The position numbers and the translations under genes are program-made. A stretch of 7,805 nucleotides of DNA, from positions 604 through 8,408 of the forward strand of contig WVZU01000106.1 of NCBI GenBank assembly GCA_011772275.1. The letters run 5' to 3'. Positions 1-5,966 of this stretch are shown one piece after another (the stretch's first letter is position 1; each line of letters starts with the position of its first letter). This DNA is from Planctomycetales bacterium. GTDB lineage: Bacteria; Planctomycetota; Planctomycetia; Pirellulales; UBA7805. The notes beneath the pieces are model-generated. The model saw only the letters and a list, made by a program, of their open reading frames with translations. It was not told the DNA's origin and searched no databases.

Positions 1-39
1 GTGTGCGACAACGACCAGTTGCTGCAATCGGCTAAGGGG

Positions 40-198
40 TTACGCAAAGTGCAAAATGCACCACCAACAAAAATCGCCGCGGGAACGGATCGGGCACTGG
101 GGCGCGATCGGGACCTTGCCTTGGTAAAAGGGGTGCCGGCGGAGGGCCGTTTCGGCCGGCAACCGGGCCTGGACCAGGTATTCCTCCCGGGTGGCCAT
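40..198 (-). pseudogene. Malic enzyme-like N-terminal remnant (52 aa)
   Basis: Reading from the ATG at 198 gives 52 residues ending at a TAA (42-40). Residues 1-43 look like the start of a bacterial malic enzyme (oxidative decarboxylation of malate to pyruvate): an acidic/basic helix (MATREEYL) followed by HPFYQGKVPIAPQCPIRSRGD, which resembles the family's H-x-[FY]-Y-x-G-K ... C-P-[VI]-R-S-x-x-D-F stretch as I remember it. A full malic enzyme would continue with a W-Y-T-P-G-V-type segment and several hundred more residues. Here the resemblance stops at F43 (about position 70) and the frame runs through an unrelated tail (CWWCILHFA) to the stop. Neither of the other two forward frames restores the expected segment, so a single indel does not explain it. 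The start lies 40 nt after the stress-protein stop, on the same strand, with no clear ribosome binding site. I infer a gene truncated by rearrangement or insertion. The alternative is a genuine short peptide. Family assignment is from remembered motifs only. Confidence 0.5.
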
Positions 199-238
199 GT
201 GGCACGATGCCCCGCGTGGGGGGCTGCCCGGTTCCTGT

Positions 239-1018
239 TTAGCCGACCAGTACGACGGGGTGGGTCAGTTTGTCGACCAGGGCACCGATCGTTGTTTCAT
301 CGAGCAGTCGGCAGTCGCGATTGATGACCAGGGCCTTTCCTTCCCATTGTCGAGCGACCTGGATGAGGGCTTGGGCGTCCATGATGGGAAGCTGGTGGAC
401 GGTACCGCTCAGGGCATGTTGGTCGAGCCAGCTTTTCAGGTGGCGCGAGATTGCCTGGTGCTGTTCGGCATTTTCCGCCAGGATCAAAATGATCAGTGGT
501 CCTCCCAGCCGCCGCACGAGGGTGGCGGCGGTTTGCAGGGCGCCAGTGCCGGAGGGAGAGTCATCAAATGCGACGACGATGGGTGCCGATTCGGGACGGC
601 GTGGGCGGCGTGTCGAGCGGCCTTCGCGGGTGAGGACGAGCAGGTCGGTACGGGAGGCGACCTGGAGGGTGGATTGGACCAGTTCGCCGCGGGCGACTTG
701 AAAAGACCACTGCACGCTTAACTCTTCCGCCTTCGTCGCCACGGCCTGGCGAATTTCCGCCGCCTTCAGCCGCAGTGCCCGTTCCATGGCGGCCACATCG
801 AGGGGGCGGATGGCAGCGGAGGCCTCGTCCACTTCGCGGGTAAAGGGCAGGTCCGCCAGTCGCAACAGGTTGATGTCTTCGACAAACAGGCCCTGCAGTT
901 CGCCGCGCATGTCGGCTGCCAGGCTGGCGGCGGCGTTGATGGCGGCCTGGGTCAGCGGGGAGGCATCCAGGGCCACCAGGATCCGAACGGCCGGATTGTC
1001 TTCGGGTGGGTCAGTCAT
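239..1018 (-). CDS. Universal stress protein with two tandem UspA-like domains
   Basis: A 259-residue cytoplasmic protein. Domain 1 (about 11-135) starts with the typical Usp strand VRILVALDASP and ends with RTDLLVLTREGRS. Domain 2 (about 146-259) restarts with APIVVAFDDSPSG and ends with the usual C-terminal strand HPVVLVG. Two domains in about 260 residues is the normal size for tandem Usp proteins. The ATP-binding signature of UspFG-type proteins (G-x2-G-x9-G-[ST]) is not recognisable in either half: domain 1 has REGRSTRRPR and domain 2 has NRDCRLLDETTIGALVDK, so it may not bind ATP in the usual way. I chose the ATG at 1018, whose product begins ten residues before the first Usp strand; an in-frame ATG at 1048 would add only an Arg-rich stretch. 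Its first codons overlap the end of the protease gene (ATGACTGA), with a weak AGAAGG 4 nt upstream, so translational coupling is likely. Function is inferred as stress signalling or survival; the partner is unknown. Confidence 0.85.
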   Translation of the reverse strand: MTDPPEDNPAVRILVALDASPLTQAAINAAASLAADMRGELQGLFVEDINLLRLADLPFTREVDEASAAIRPLDVAAMERALRLKAAEIRQAVATKAEELSVQWSFQVARGELVQSTLQVASRTDLLVLTREGRSTRRPRRPESAPIVVAFDDSPSGTGALQTAATLVRRLGGPLIILILAENAEQHQAISRHLKSWLDQHALSGTVHQLPIMDAQALIQVARQWEGKALVINRDCRLLDETTIGALVDKLTHPVVLVG

Positions 1019-3425
1019 TCGCCTTCTCGTCGCTGGGCCCCTGCGCATACTGTTGCCGCAGCTTGGTCAGTTCGCGCAAGCGTTGCATTACTTGGTAGTT
1101 GACCGTGCCTTCGGGATATTCCCCTTGCGGGTCGGGCGTCCCGGCCGCCACCCCGCTGAGCAACGTGATCGCCTCGTCCACCGTCTCGACGGGAAAGACG
1201 CGAAATTTGCCCTCCGCGGCGGCCTGGATCACGTCGTGCCGCAGCATCAGGTGCCGCACATTGGCGCGGGGAATGAGGACCGCCTGTTGTCCGTTCAGCC
1301 CCCGTTGCTGGCAGACATCGAAAAATCCCTCGATCTTTTCGTTGACTCCCCCGATGGCCTGCACCTGGCCATGCTGGTTGACCGAGCCGGTAACGGCCAT
1401 TGACTGTTTGAGCGGCAGGTTGGCCAGTGCCGACAGCAGGGCGCACAGTTCTGCGACCGAGGCGCTATCGCCCTCGATCATCCCGTACGACTGCTCGAAC
1501 ACCAGGTTGGCCGTCAAGGAGAGGGGTTGGTTCTGGGCATACCGCGAGGCCATGAAGGACGAGAGAATGAACACGCCCTTGGAATGGATCGCTCCGCCCA
1601 GTTCCACTTCGCGTTCCACGTCGATCACCTCTCCTTTGCCCAGCCGAGCGGTGGCGGTGATTCGCGAGGGTCGTCCGAAGCGGAAGCCGCCCAGGTCGAG
1701 GACAGAGAGGCCGTTCACCTGTCCGACCTGTTCCCCATCGGTATCGATGAGGAAGGTACCCAGCTGGATTTCTTCCTGAACGCGTTCTCGCAGCCGGTCG
1801 GACCGGTAGTCCTGCTGGTCGATCGCCCGCTGGACATGCTCGGCCGCAATCAGCTCCGCGCCGGCATCGCCGGCCCAGTGGTCTGCCTCACACAGCAGTT
1901 CGGCAATCGTGCGCATGTGGGTGGAGAGTTTTTCGGAATCTTCGGCCACGCGAGCGCTGTACTCCAGGACACGGGCGACGGCCGACCGGTCGGCGGGCCG
2001 CAGTTTTTCTCGCCGCGCGAGGCTGGCGATAAATTGGGCGTACAGCCGGCAGCATTCCGCACTACGATCCATCCGCTCGTCAAAGTCCGCCGCCACCTTG
2101 AACAGTTCAGAAAACTCAGGATCGTACTCGTACAGCAGGTAGTACAAGAGCCGATCGCCCAGCACGACCACCTTGACATCCAGCGGCATGGGTTCAGGTT
2201 CCAGCGTGTCGCTGCTAATCAGGCTCAAGCTTTCCCCCAGCGACTCGATTTTGATCTCTTTAGCGACCAGGCATCGCTTGAGCGCTTCCCAGGCGAAGGG
2301 TTGCCGCAACAGTTTCAGCATGTCCAGCACCAGGTAGCCGCCGTTCGCGCGATGCAGCGCGCCGGGCTTGATCAGCGTAAAGTCGGTGACGAGGGAGCCC
2401 ATGTGCGAGCGGTGGTCGATCCTGCCCACCAGGTTCTGGAAGCTGGGATGGTGCTCTTCCACCACCGGCCCTCCCTGGGTCTGCCGGTTATCGACCAGCA
2501 GGTTGACCTGGTAGCGATGCAGCGAGGGCCGTTCGGCGGCTGGAATCCCCAAGATCTCCATGGGGCCTTCCTCGCGGCGATGAAACTCCTCCGCGTGCTC
2601 AATCACATCCCGCTCAACCGCCTCAAAGTACTCTGCCAACTGGGGCAGATCCGTGTTTTTTTCCTTGAGCAATTTCAGCGAGTGGCCGATGGCCAGGCGA
2701 GTGACTTCCCGCTTGAGATTCTTAATCTTTTCGGTCACCTCTTTCCGCCACTGCGGCAGCTGGGAGAGCAGGGCTTGGATTTCATTCTCCAGCGAGGCGA
2801 CCGCCTGCTGGATCCGCTCCTGTTCTGGCTTTGGCAATTTTTCAAATTCATCGGGACCCAGGACTTCGCCTTCGTGCAAAGGTGCCAGCGCAAAGCCGCC
2901 GGGGGTACGGATCAGTTGAATCTCCTGCCCGGCAGCTTTTTCCGACACCTCCGCAAATTCCTGCTCCCGACGCTCGACAAATTCCTGCTGCAGCGCTTGC
3001 ACGCGCCCCCGAAACTCGTCGCTCTCCAGCGCCGCGGGAATTGCGGAACGCAGGTCTTCGATCAGGTCGTCCATTTCCTGGCGAAATTGATATCCGCGGC
3101 CGGTGGGCAGCTGCAAGATCCGGGGCCGATGCGGCTGCTCGAAATTGTGCACGTAACACCAATCGACCGGCGGCTCTTCGGCGGCCGCCTTTCTTTTGGC
3201 AAACTCTTCGACCAGGCTGCGCTTGCCCAGCCCCGTGGGGCCGAGGGCATAGATATTGAAGCCCTTTTTGCGGATCTCCAGGCCAAAGTTGATCGCGGTG
3301 GTGGCTCGTGCCTGGCCCAGGATGGCGCGTAAGTCCTCCAGTTCCCTAGTCGTTTGAAATTCAAACTGCTGCGGGTCGCACCGCCAGCAGAGTGCCTGGG
3401 CGTCCAGCGCTTGTGGCTCGCTCAT
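1011..3425 (-). CDS. Lon-related protease, AAA_32/LonC-type
   Basis: An 804-residue serine-lysine protease of the Lon superfamily, without the N-terminal substrate-binding domain of classical LonA. The N-terminal AAA-like module has a P-loop at 62-70 (GPTGLGKRS) in which the residue after the lysine is Arg, not the usual Ser/Thr. A Walker B-like strand at 362-369 (GGYLVLDM) ends D-M, not D-E. Between them, about 118-290, is a charged helical stretch, probably coiled coil, matching the helical insertion of LonC/AAA_32 proteins. Residues 435-452 (DPEFSELFKVAADFDERM) are typical of this family. The C-terminal protease domain (about 555-760) carries the catalytic Ser654 in EGDSAS (651-656) and Lys697 in NEKIEGF, with Glu651 and Asp653 as in archaeal LonB. 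Expected role: degradation of damaged or regulatory proteins in the cytoplasm. Length fits the AAA_32 group. The ATG at 3425 is the only upstream Met (the next is residue 118), and no clear Shine-Dalgarno precedes it. It is first in an operon with the stress-protein gene. ATP dependence is uncertain because of the changed motifs. Confidence 0.9.
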   Translation of the reverse strand: MSEPQALDAQALCWRCDPQQFEFQTTRELEDLRAILGQARATTAINFGLEIRKKGFNIYALGPTGLGKRSLVEEFAKRKAAAEEPPVDWCYVHNFEQPHRPRILQLPTGRGYQFRQEMDDLIEDLRSAIPAALESDEFRGRVQALQQEFVERREQEFAEVSEKAAGQEIQLIRTPGGFALAPLHEGEVLGPDEFEKLPKPEQERIQQAVASLENEIQALLSQLPQWRKEVTEKIKNLKREVTRLAIGHSLKLLKEKNTDLPQLAEYFEAVERDVIEHAEEFHRREEGPMEILGIPAAERPSLHRYQVNLLVDNRQTQGGPVVEEHHPSFQNLVGRIDHRSHMGSLVTDFTLIKPGALHRANGGYLVLDMLKLLRQPFAWEALKRCLVAKEIKIESLGESLSLISSDTLEPEPMPLDVKVVVLGDRLLYYLLYEYDPEFSELFKVAADFDERMDRSAECCRLYAQFIASLARREKLRPADRSAVARVLEYSARVAEDSEKLSTHMRTIAELLCEADHWAGDAGAELIAAEHVQRAIDQQDYRSDRLRERVQEEIQLGTFLIDTDGEQVGQVNGLSVLDLGGFRFGRPSRITATARLGKGEVIDVEREVELGGAIHSKGVFILSSFMASRYAQNQPLSLTANLVFEQSYGMIEGDSASVAELCALLSALANLPLKQSMAVTGSVNQHGQVQAIGGVNEKIEGFFDVCQQRGLNGQQAVLIPRANVRHLMLRHDVIQAAAEGKFRVFPVETVDEAITLLSGVAAGTPDPQGEYPEGTVNYQVMQRLRELTKLRQQYAQGPSDEKAND

Positions 3426-3440
3426 AAGATCTACCGCGAC

Positions 3441-3446
3441 TACAAT
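3441..3446 (+). promoter_or_regulatory. Possible -10 box (TACAAT)
   Basis: TACAAT matches the sigma-70 -10 consensus at five of six bases and lies 16 nt outside the protease start, in the divergent gap, on the strand of the 103-residue gene. No convincing -35 lies 16-18 nt upstream, so this is only a candidate. It would give a leader of roughly 110 nt that includes the hairpin at 3509-3534. Confidence 0.2.
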
Positions 3447-3508
3447 GTGACAAACGTGCCGGGTGGCCGTCGCCGTTCGGCCGACTGCACCTCCATCTTA
3501 CCCGGCAT

Positions 3509-3534
3509 CGCACCGCCGCGACAGCAGCGGTGCG
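3509..3534 (+). promoter_or_regulatory. Leader hairpin before the 103-residue gene
   Basis: CGCACCGC (3509-3516) pairs perfectly with GCGGTGCG (3527-3534) around a 10-nt loop. It ends 27 nt before the ATG at 3562 and 15 nt before the ribosome binding site. There is no T-run on either strand, so it does not look like an intrinsic terminator. It could stabilise or modulate the leader, or be chance in GC-rich DNA. Confidence 0.35.
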
Positions 3535-3549
3535 CGGCGTCAGCAACGA

Positions 3550-3555
3550 AAGGGA
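3550..3555 (+). promoter_or_regulatory. Ribosome binding site (AAGGGA)
   Basis: AAGGGA lies 6 nt before the ATG at 3562. It supports that start over an in-frame upstream ATG at 3463, whose extra 33 residues (Arg/Ser/Pro-rich) look like translated non-coding leader and would span the hairpin. Confidence 0.55.
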
Positions 3556-3561
3556 AGCAGC

Positions 3562-3873
3562 ATGACCCGTCCCCCCTACGAAGCTCCGGAATTCCTGGAA
3601 GTGGCGACTGCCCAGCACACCACCTACGTCCCTTTTCAGGAGGCGATCTCCAATCCCGACATTGCCGCGCACGTCACCGCCACGGCGCTGAGCGAGGCTG
3701 ACCAATGGTTGCAGCGCTATGCCGCCTTCTTCGATCGGATCGGCGGGCGGGAGGGGATGGAGATTGTGCAAGCGATCGAAGGGGTCAAACGGAAACTGGG
3801 CGGACACTGGCCCGGACAGGCCACCCTGCCTGGCGACGATGCAGGGCTGCTGCCGGCCGACGAGGACGGCTGA
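3562..3873 (+). CDS. Hypothetical small protein, 103 aa
   Basis: I do not recognise this protein. It starts MTRPPYEAPEFLEVATAQHT, then a probably helical middle (about 36-78: AAHVTATALSEADQWLQRYA, then FFDRIGGREGMEIVQAIEG and a basic VKRKLGG), and ends in an acidic, flexible-looking tail (PGDDAGLLPADEDG). There is no signal peptide, membrane segment, Cys/His metal cluster or known catalytic motif, so a soluble cytoplasmic protein is likely. It is the only plus-strand gene between two minus-strand units: divergent from the protease (136-nt gap) and convergent with the acyltransferase (91-nt gap). Support for it being real: a ribosome binding site at proper spacing, ordinary amino-acid composition, and own flanking hairpins. 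The divergent placement next to the protease/stress-protein operon permits co-regulation or a regulator/substrate relation, but nothing in the sequence shows it. Confidence 0.7.
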   Translation: MTRPPYEAPEFLEVATAQHTTYVPFQEAISNPDIAAHVTATALSEADQWLQRYAAFFDRIGGREGMEIVQAIEGVKRKLGGHWPGQATLPGDDAGLLPADEDG

Positions 3874-3927
3874 CCCGGGGGGCGCGATCTGCCGCAACGG
3901 GATCTGCCAGGCCGCCCGGCGAGGTGG

Positions 3928-3948
3928 TCCCGCGGTCGGGCCGCGGGA
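3928..3948. terminator. Hairpin between convergent genes, possible bidirectional terminator
   Basis: TCCCGCGG (3928-3935) and CCGCGGGA (3941-3948) form a perfect 8-bp stem, seven pairs of them G-C, around a 5-nt loop TCGGG. It sits in the 91-nt gap between the stop of the 103-residue gene (3873) and the stop of the acyltransferase (3965), where a shared terminator is expected. No T-tract follows on either strand, so it is not a classical intrinsic terminator; it may pause polymerase or protect mRNA 3' ends. Confidence 0.5.
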
Positions 3949-3964
3949 GCCGCAGGCCGTCGGG

Positions 3965-4837
3965 TCACTCGACCGCCGGCGCCAGCGCTTGAATATCCGC
4001 CATCATGGCGGCGGCGGACGCCGCCCGTTGGCTGAGCCCCGGATAGCGGCGGGCCGCGGCGGCCCGCCAGTCTTTGGTCGCCAGCACCGGCCCGAACGTG
4101 TACACAACTTCATCCAGGCGGGGCGTTTCGTGGGTCAGCTGCCAGTCGTGCGAGACCGGCAGGGTGCAACCCCGGATATGGCCCAGCAGCAGATGCTGAA
4201 ACGACTTGACGTACGTGTCGGTCTCCTCAATCGCACAAGCCGTCTTTTCGTCTCCCGGTCGGATCCTGGTGCCGGAAGGAAACAAGCCGAAAATCCAACC
4301 GGCGTGCCGCAGGTTTACGATGGCGCGTTGGGCCGCCATATTCAGAAGGTGCGCATCGTGCAGCTCCTGCGGCGTGTGATCGTCGGTCAACCAGGAGCGG
4401 GGCGTGACGAAGACCCGGTGAAAACACTCGACCATCACCCGCGTGGCGAGACTGTCCTCAGTCAGCTTGCGGCCGGCCACCCAGATGATCCGCTGAAAAA
4501 CCCCTTCCTGCCCCTGGTCGGCCAGGAGGGTGTACAGCGTGGGCACGTCCAGGTTGCTGCGATGCAGCAGACACAGCAAACACGACTCCCCCACCGCCGC
4601 TCGCCGGTGCAGCTCCTCCAGATGCGAGACCCCTTCAATACGGCTGCCGGGTAGCAGGAGGCGTCGAGCGATCAGGCCAAACCGTTGCAGATTCGCCTGG
4701 TGGCTGGACTGCACCACGGTCTCGGGGGACACCGGCGTGGTGTCCGCCGACACGGCATGCTGCATTTCTGCCAGGATCTTGGCAAACACGGCCGCCATGT
4801 CGCCCCGGGGCAGCGGCGTTCGGTTTTCCTCGTACAT
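3965..4837 (-). CDS. Glycerolipid acyltransferase (GPAT/PlsC-like)
   Basis: A 290-residue protein of the glycerolipid acyltransferase superfamily, expected to move a fatty acyl group onto glycerol-3-phosphate or a lysophospholipid at the inner face of the membrane. The catalytic H-x4-D motif is clear at 92-97 (HRSNLD). A second block (IIWVAGRKLTEDSLATRVM, 117-135) and the glycerol-phosphate-binding block FPSGTR (186-191) follow with normal family spacing. In PlsB/PlsC the last block is usually FPEGTR; the Ser in place of Glu resembles plant plastid-type GPATs (PSGGRDR). A glycerol-3-phosphate acyltransferase is therefore as likely as a lysophosphatidate one. No membrane segment is obvious. 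Start: the frame is open up to 5017, but the first 60 residues of that extension are Gly/Pro-rich and unlike coding sequence. I prefer ATG 4837 (MYEENRTPL); ATG 4798 (MAAVFAKIL, with GGGG just upstream) is a real alternative. It lies downstream of the cytochrome gene on the same strand. Confidence 0.75.
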   Translation of the reverse strand: MYEENRTPLPRGDMAAVFAKILAEMQHAVSADTTPVSPETVVQSSHQANLQRFGLIARRLLLPGSRIEGVSHLEELHRRAAVGESCLLCLLHRSNLDVPTLYTLLADQGQEGVFQRIIWVAGRKLTEDSLATRVMVECFHRVFVTPRSWLTDDHTPQELHDAHLLNMAAQRAIVNLRHAGWIFGLFPSGTRIRPGDEKTACAIEETDTYVKSFQHLLLGHIRGCTLPVSHDWQLTHETPRLDEVVYTFGPVLATKDWRAAAARRYPGLSQRAASAAAMMADIQALAPAVE

Positions 4838-4966
4838 GGGGGACCCCAGGTCAACAGGAAGCCGCGCCAAGCATCGAGGAGGCTGGTGTTGGGGAAACCC
4901 CACCTCGGCGACCTCCGCCGCCTCACCGCCCGCCTGATTGGATCGGCCAGGCCCCGGAGTGCATCC

Positions 4967-4984
4967 CTGCGGGGGGAACCGCAG
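4967..4984 (-). other. Small hairpin between cytochrome and acyltransferase genes
   Basis: CTGCGG and CCGCAG form a 6-bp stem around a 6-nt loop, 29 nt beyond the cytochrome stop codon on the minus strand. Without a T-tract it would be at most a weak attenuator or an mRNA-end structure. If the acyltransferase is co-transcribed with the cytochrome, it lies in the 176-nt spacer. Confidence 0.3.
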
Positions 4985-5013
4985 CGGCCGCTTTACCCGA
5001 CCGATTGGCCAGT

Positions 5014-5484
5014 TCAATCACCCCCCGCAACCGTCAGGTAGGGGGGATATTCGGTCGGGTCGTACGGACGAAGCTTGTAGCGCGACTGCAGGAAGGCGAC
5101 CAGGTCGATCAGCTGAGCGACGGTCATGACGTCATTGTAGTTGGTCATCAGCGATTTCCCCTCTTGGGAAATCTCCTCCTCGGCGTAACCTCTCGCCAAT
5201 TTGTGGGACGGGTTGATGATGGAAGTCACCAGTTGGCCGTAAGTCTGAATGCGAGAAACTTCCCCACCGATGGCCACCAGCCGCTGGGGCTCCTCGCTGC
5301 GCTCCGGCAGGTCGACGCCGGCCACGTCGTGGCAGGCATAGCACTGCAGGGCGACGAAGGCTTCCTGCCCTCGCTGGCGATCACCTTCGGGCAGAGTGAA
5401 ACCGCGTCCGGACTTCGGTCCCGTATCGCAACCGGCCGCCAATCCCAGGACGAGAACCATCAAGCCAGTCCAACGCCTACTCAT
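5014..5484 (-). CDS. Monohaem c-type cytochrome, probable lipoprotein
   Basis: A 156-residue exported electron carrier. Residues 1-19 form a lipoprotein-type signal: basic MSRRW, hydrophobic LMVLVLGLAA, then a lipobox-like LAAGC with Cys19 as the probable lipidated residue (the -3 residue is Ala, slightly off consensus). The single haem-binding motif is CYACH (48-52). The distal haem ligand is probably Met113 or Met120 in SLMTNYNDVMTV, followed by the C-terminal helix of class I cytochromes (QLIDLVAFLQSRY, 124-136). A short Pro/Tyr-rich tail follows (YDPTEYPPYL). The NYNDVMTVxQLIDLVAFLQS pattern is one I associate with small soluble or anchored cytochromes passing electrons to terminal oxidases or from periplasmic dehydrogenases; the specific partner cannot be told here. 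The start is well supported by an AGGAGG 8 nt upstream. It is the first gene of its block and its leader has a strong hairpin. No oxidase or haem-maturation genes are in the window. Confidence 0.88.
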   Translation of the reverse strand: MSRRWTGLMVLVLGLAAGCDTGPKSGRGFTLPEGDRQRGQEAFVALQCYACHDVAGVDLPERSEEPQRLVAIGGEVSRIQTYGQLVTSIINPSHKLARGYAEEEISQEGKSLMTNYNDVMTVAQLIDLVAFLQSRYKLRPYDPTEYPPYLTVAGGD

Positions 5485-5492
5485 CTTCGGGC

Positions 5493-5498
5493 CCTCCT
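5493..5498 (-). promoter_or_regulatory. Strong ribosome binding site (AGGAGG)
   Basis: On the minus strand AGGAGG lies 8 nt before the cytochrome ATG (5484), within an A-rich run (AAAAAGGAGGG). It is the best Shine-Dalgarno in the window and fixes the start; the other genes have weak sites or none. Confidence 0.8.
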
Positions 5499-5518
5499 TT
5501 TTCTTGCTTGTTCTTGGC

Positions 5519-5547
5519 GGCGGCCTGGCCCCTTTGCCAGGACCGCC
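5519..5547 (-). promoter_or_regulatory. Stable hairpin in the cytochrome 5' leader
   Basis: Eleven base pairs: 5519-5523 with 5543-5547, then one bulged base at 5542, then 5524-5529 with 5536-5541, closing a 6-nt loop. It lies 20 nt upstream of the AGGAGG site of the cytochrome gene. It could stabilise the mRNA 5' end, keep the ribosome site open, or bind a regulator. As a plus-strand terminator it has only a distant TTTT (5557-5560), and there is no plus-strand gene upstream to terminate. Confidence 0.5.
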
Positions 5548-5751
5548 AGCATTCGATTTTACCGTTCAGGCAGCTGGCTGCGTGTCTTGTATCCGGGTCG
5601 AGCGGCGGGGCCCAGCCTTCACTTCAGGTCGTGATGACGCGCACAGCGGCCTCCCCCGCCCGGGGGAAATTTGTCGGGGGGGATTTCTCGTCTCGTCCAA
5701 GGGGCCAATGGTCGCCGCCTGCGGCACGGACCCGACCGGGCAGGCAGGCTG

Positions 5752-5779
5752 TTGACTTGGTGTTCCAGGCCAGGACAAT
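5752..5779 (+). promoter_or_regulatory. Possible sigma-70-type promoter
   Basis: TTGACT (5752-5757, five of six bases of TTGACA) and GACAAT (5774-5779, four of six bases of TATAAT) are 16 nt apart and point toward the oxidoreductase gene. This would give an unusually long leader of about 270 nt. The match could be chance. Confidence 0.25.
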
Positions 5780-5881
5780 CACCTAACTGTCGCCCCGGCG
5801 GCCCTGTCATCCTTCTTCCTGTTATACCCGCCGCGGAGGGAAAGGTTAAACAGGGCGGTCCGATTTGCGGGCAGGGGCCCC

Positions 5882-5893
5882 CGGACCGGTCCG
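5882..5893. repeat. 12-bp perfect palindrome
   Basis: CGGACCGGTCCG is its own reverse complement. It lies about 160 nt upstream of the oxidoreductase start and about 100 nt beyond the candidate promoter. It could be a dimeric-protein binding site, but such palindromes also arise by chance in very GC-rich DNA. Confidence 0.3.
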
Positions 5894-5944
5894 CGGCGGT
5901 AGGTTCCAGGCCGTGCCGCCCGCGTGTCGGCGGGTCCGGGCGGC

Positions 5945-5966
5945 GACCGCCTCCTGCGCGGCGGTC
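5945..5966 (+). other. 7-bp hairpin in oxidoreductase upstream region
   Basis: GACCGCC (5945-5951) pairs with GGCGGTC (5960-5966) around an 8-nt loop, about 90 nt before the oxidoreductase ATG. If the leader starts near 5785 this would be a folded 5' UTR element. No T-run follows it. Confidence 0.25.

Noticed and set aside
40..198. Simple frameshift in a complete malic enzyme
   Set aside because: Adding or removing a base in the T-run near 69-73 (minus strand) gives DFLLVVHFALCVTP then a stop, or DFVGGAFCTLRNPL. Neither resembles the expected continuation, so a junction fits better.
191..721. 176-residue plus-strand frame antisense to the stress protein
   Set aside because: The minus-strand frame shows two Usp domains; this frame shows no motif and no ribosome site.
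1527..3332. 601-residue plus-strand open frame opposite the protease gene
   Set aside because: It is exactly antisense to the Lon-like gene, which has clear catalytic motifs along its length. The antisense product is Gln/His/Phe/Leu-rich without a family motif, as expected from reading GC-biased codons backwards.
3361..3897. 178-residue minus-strand frame across the protease start and the small gene
   Set aside because: It overlaps the protease start, the divergent spacer and the whole 103-residue gene on the other strand. The plus-strand gene has the ribosome site and a better composition. Some doubt remains because the small gene has no recognised homologue.
4884..4903. Hairpin around GGGG-AAA-CCCC between cytochrome and acyltransferase
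   Set aside because: Only five contiguous pairs (TGGGG/CCCCA) form before mismatches begin, and there is no T-run, so it is not distinguishable from background.
5566..5810. Small minus-strand frames (63-70 residues) upstream of the cytochrome
   Set aside because: They overlap each other in different frames, are Pro/Arg/Ser-rich, and have no ribosome site or recognisable motif.
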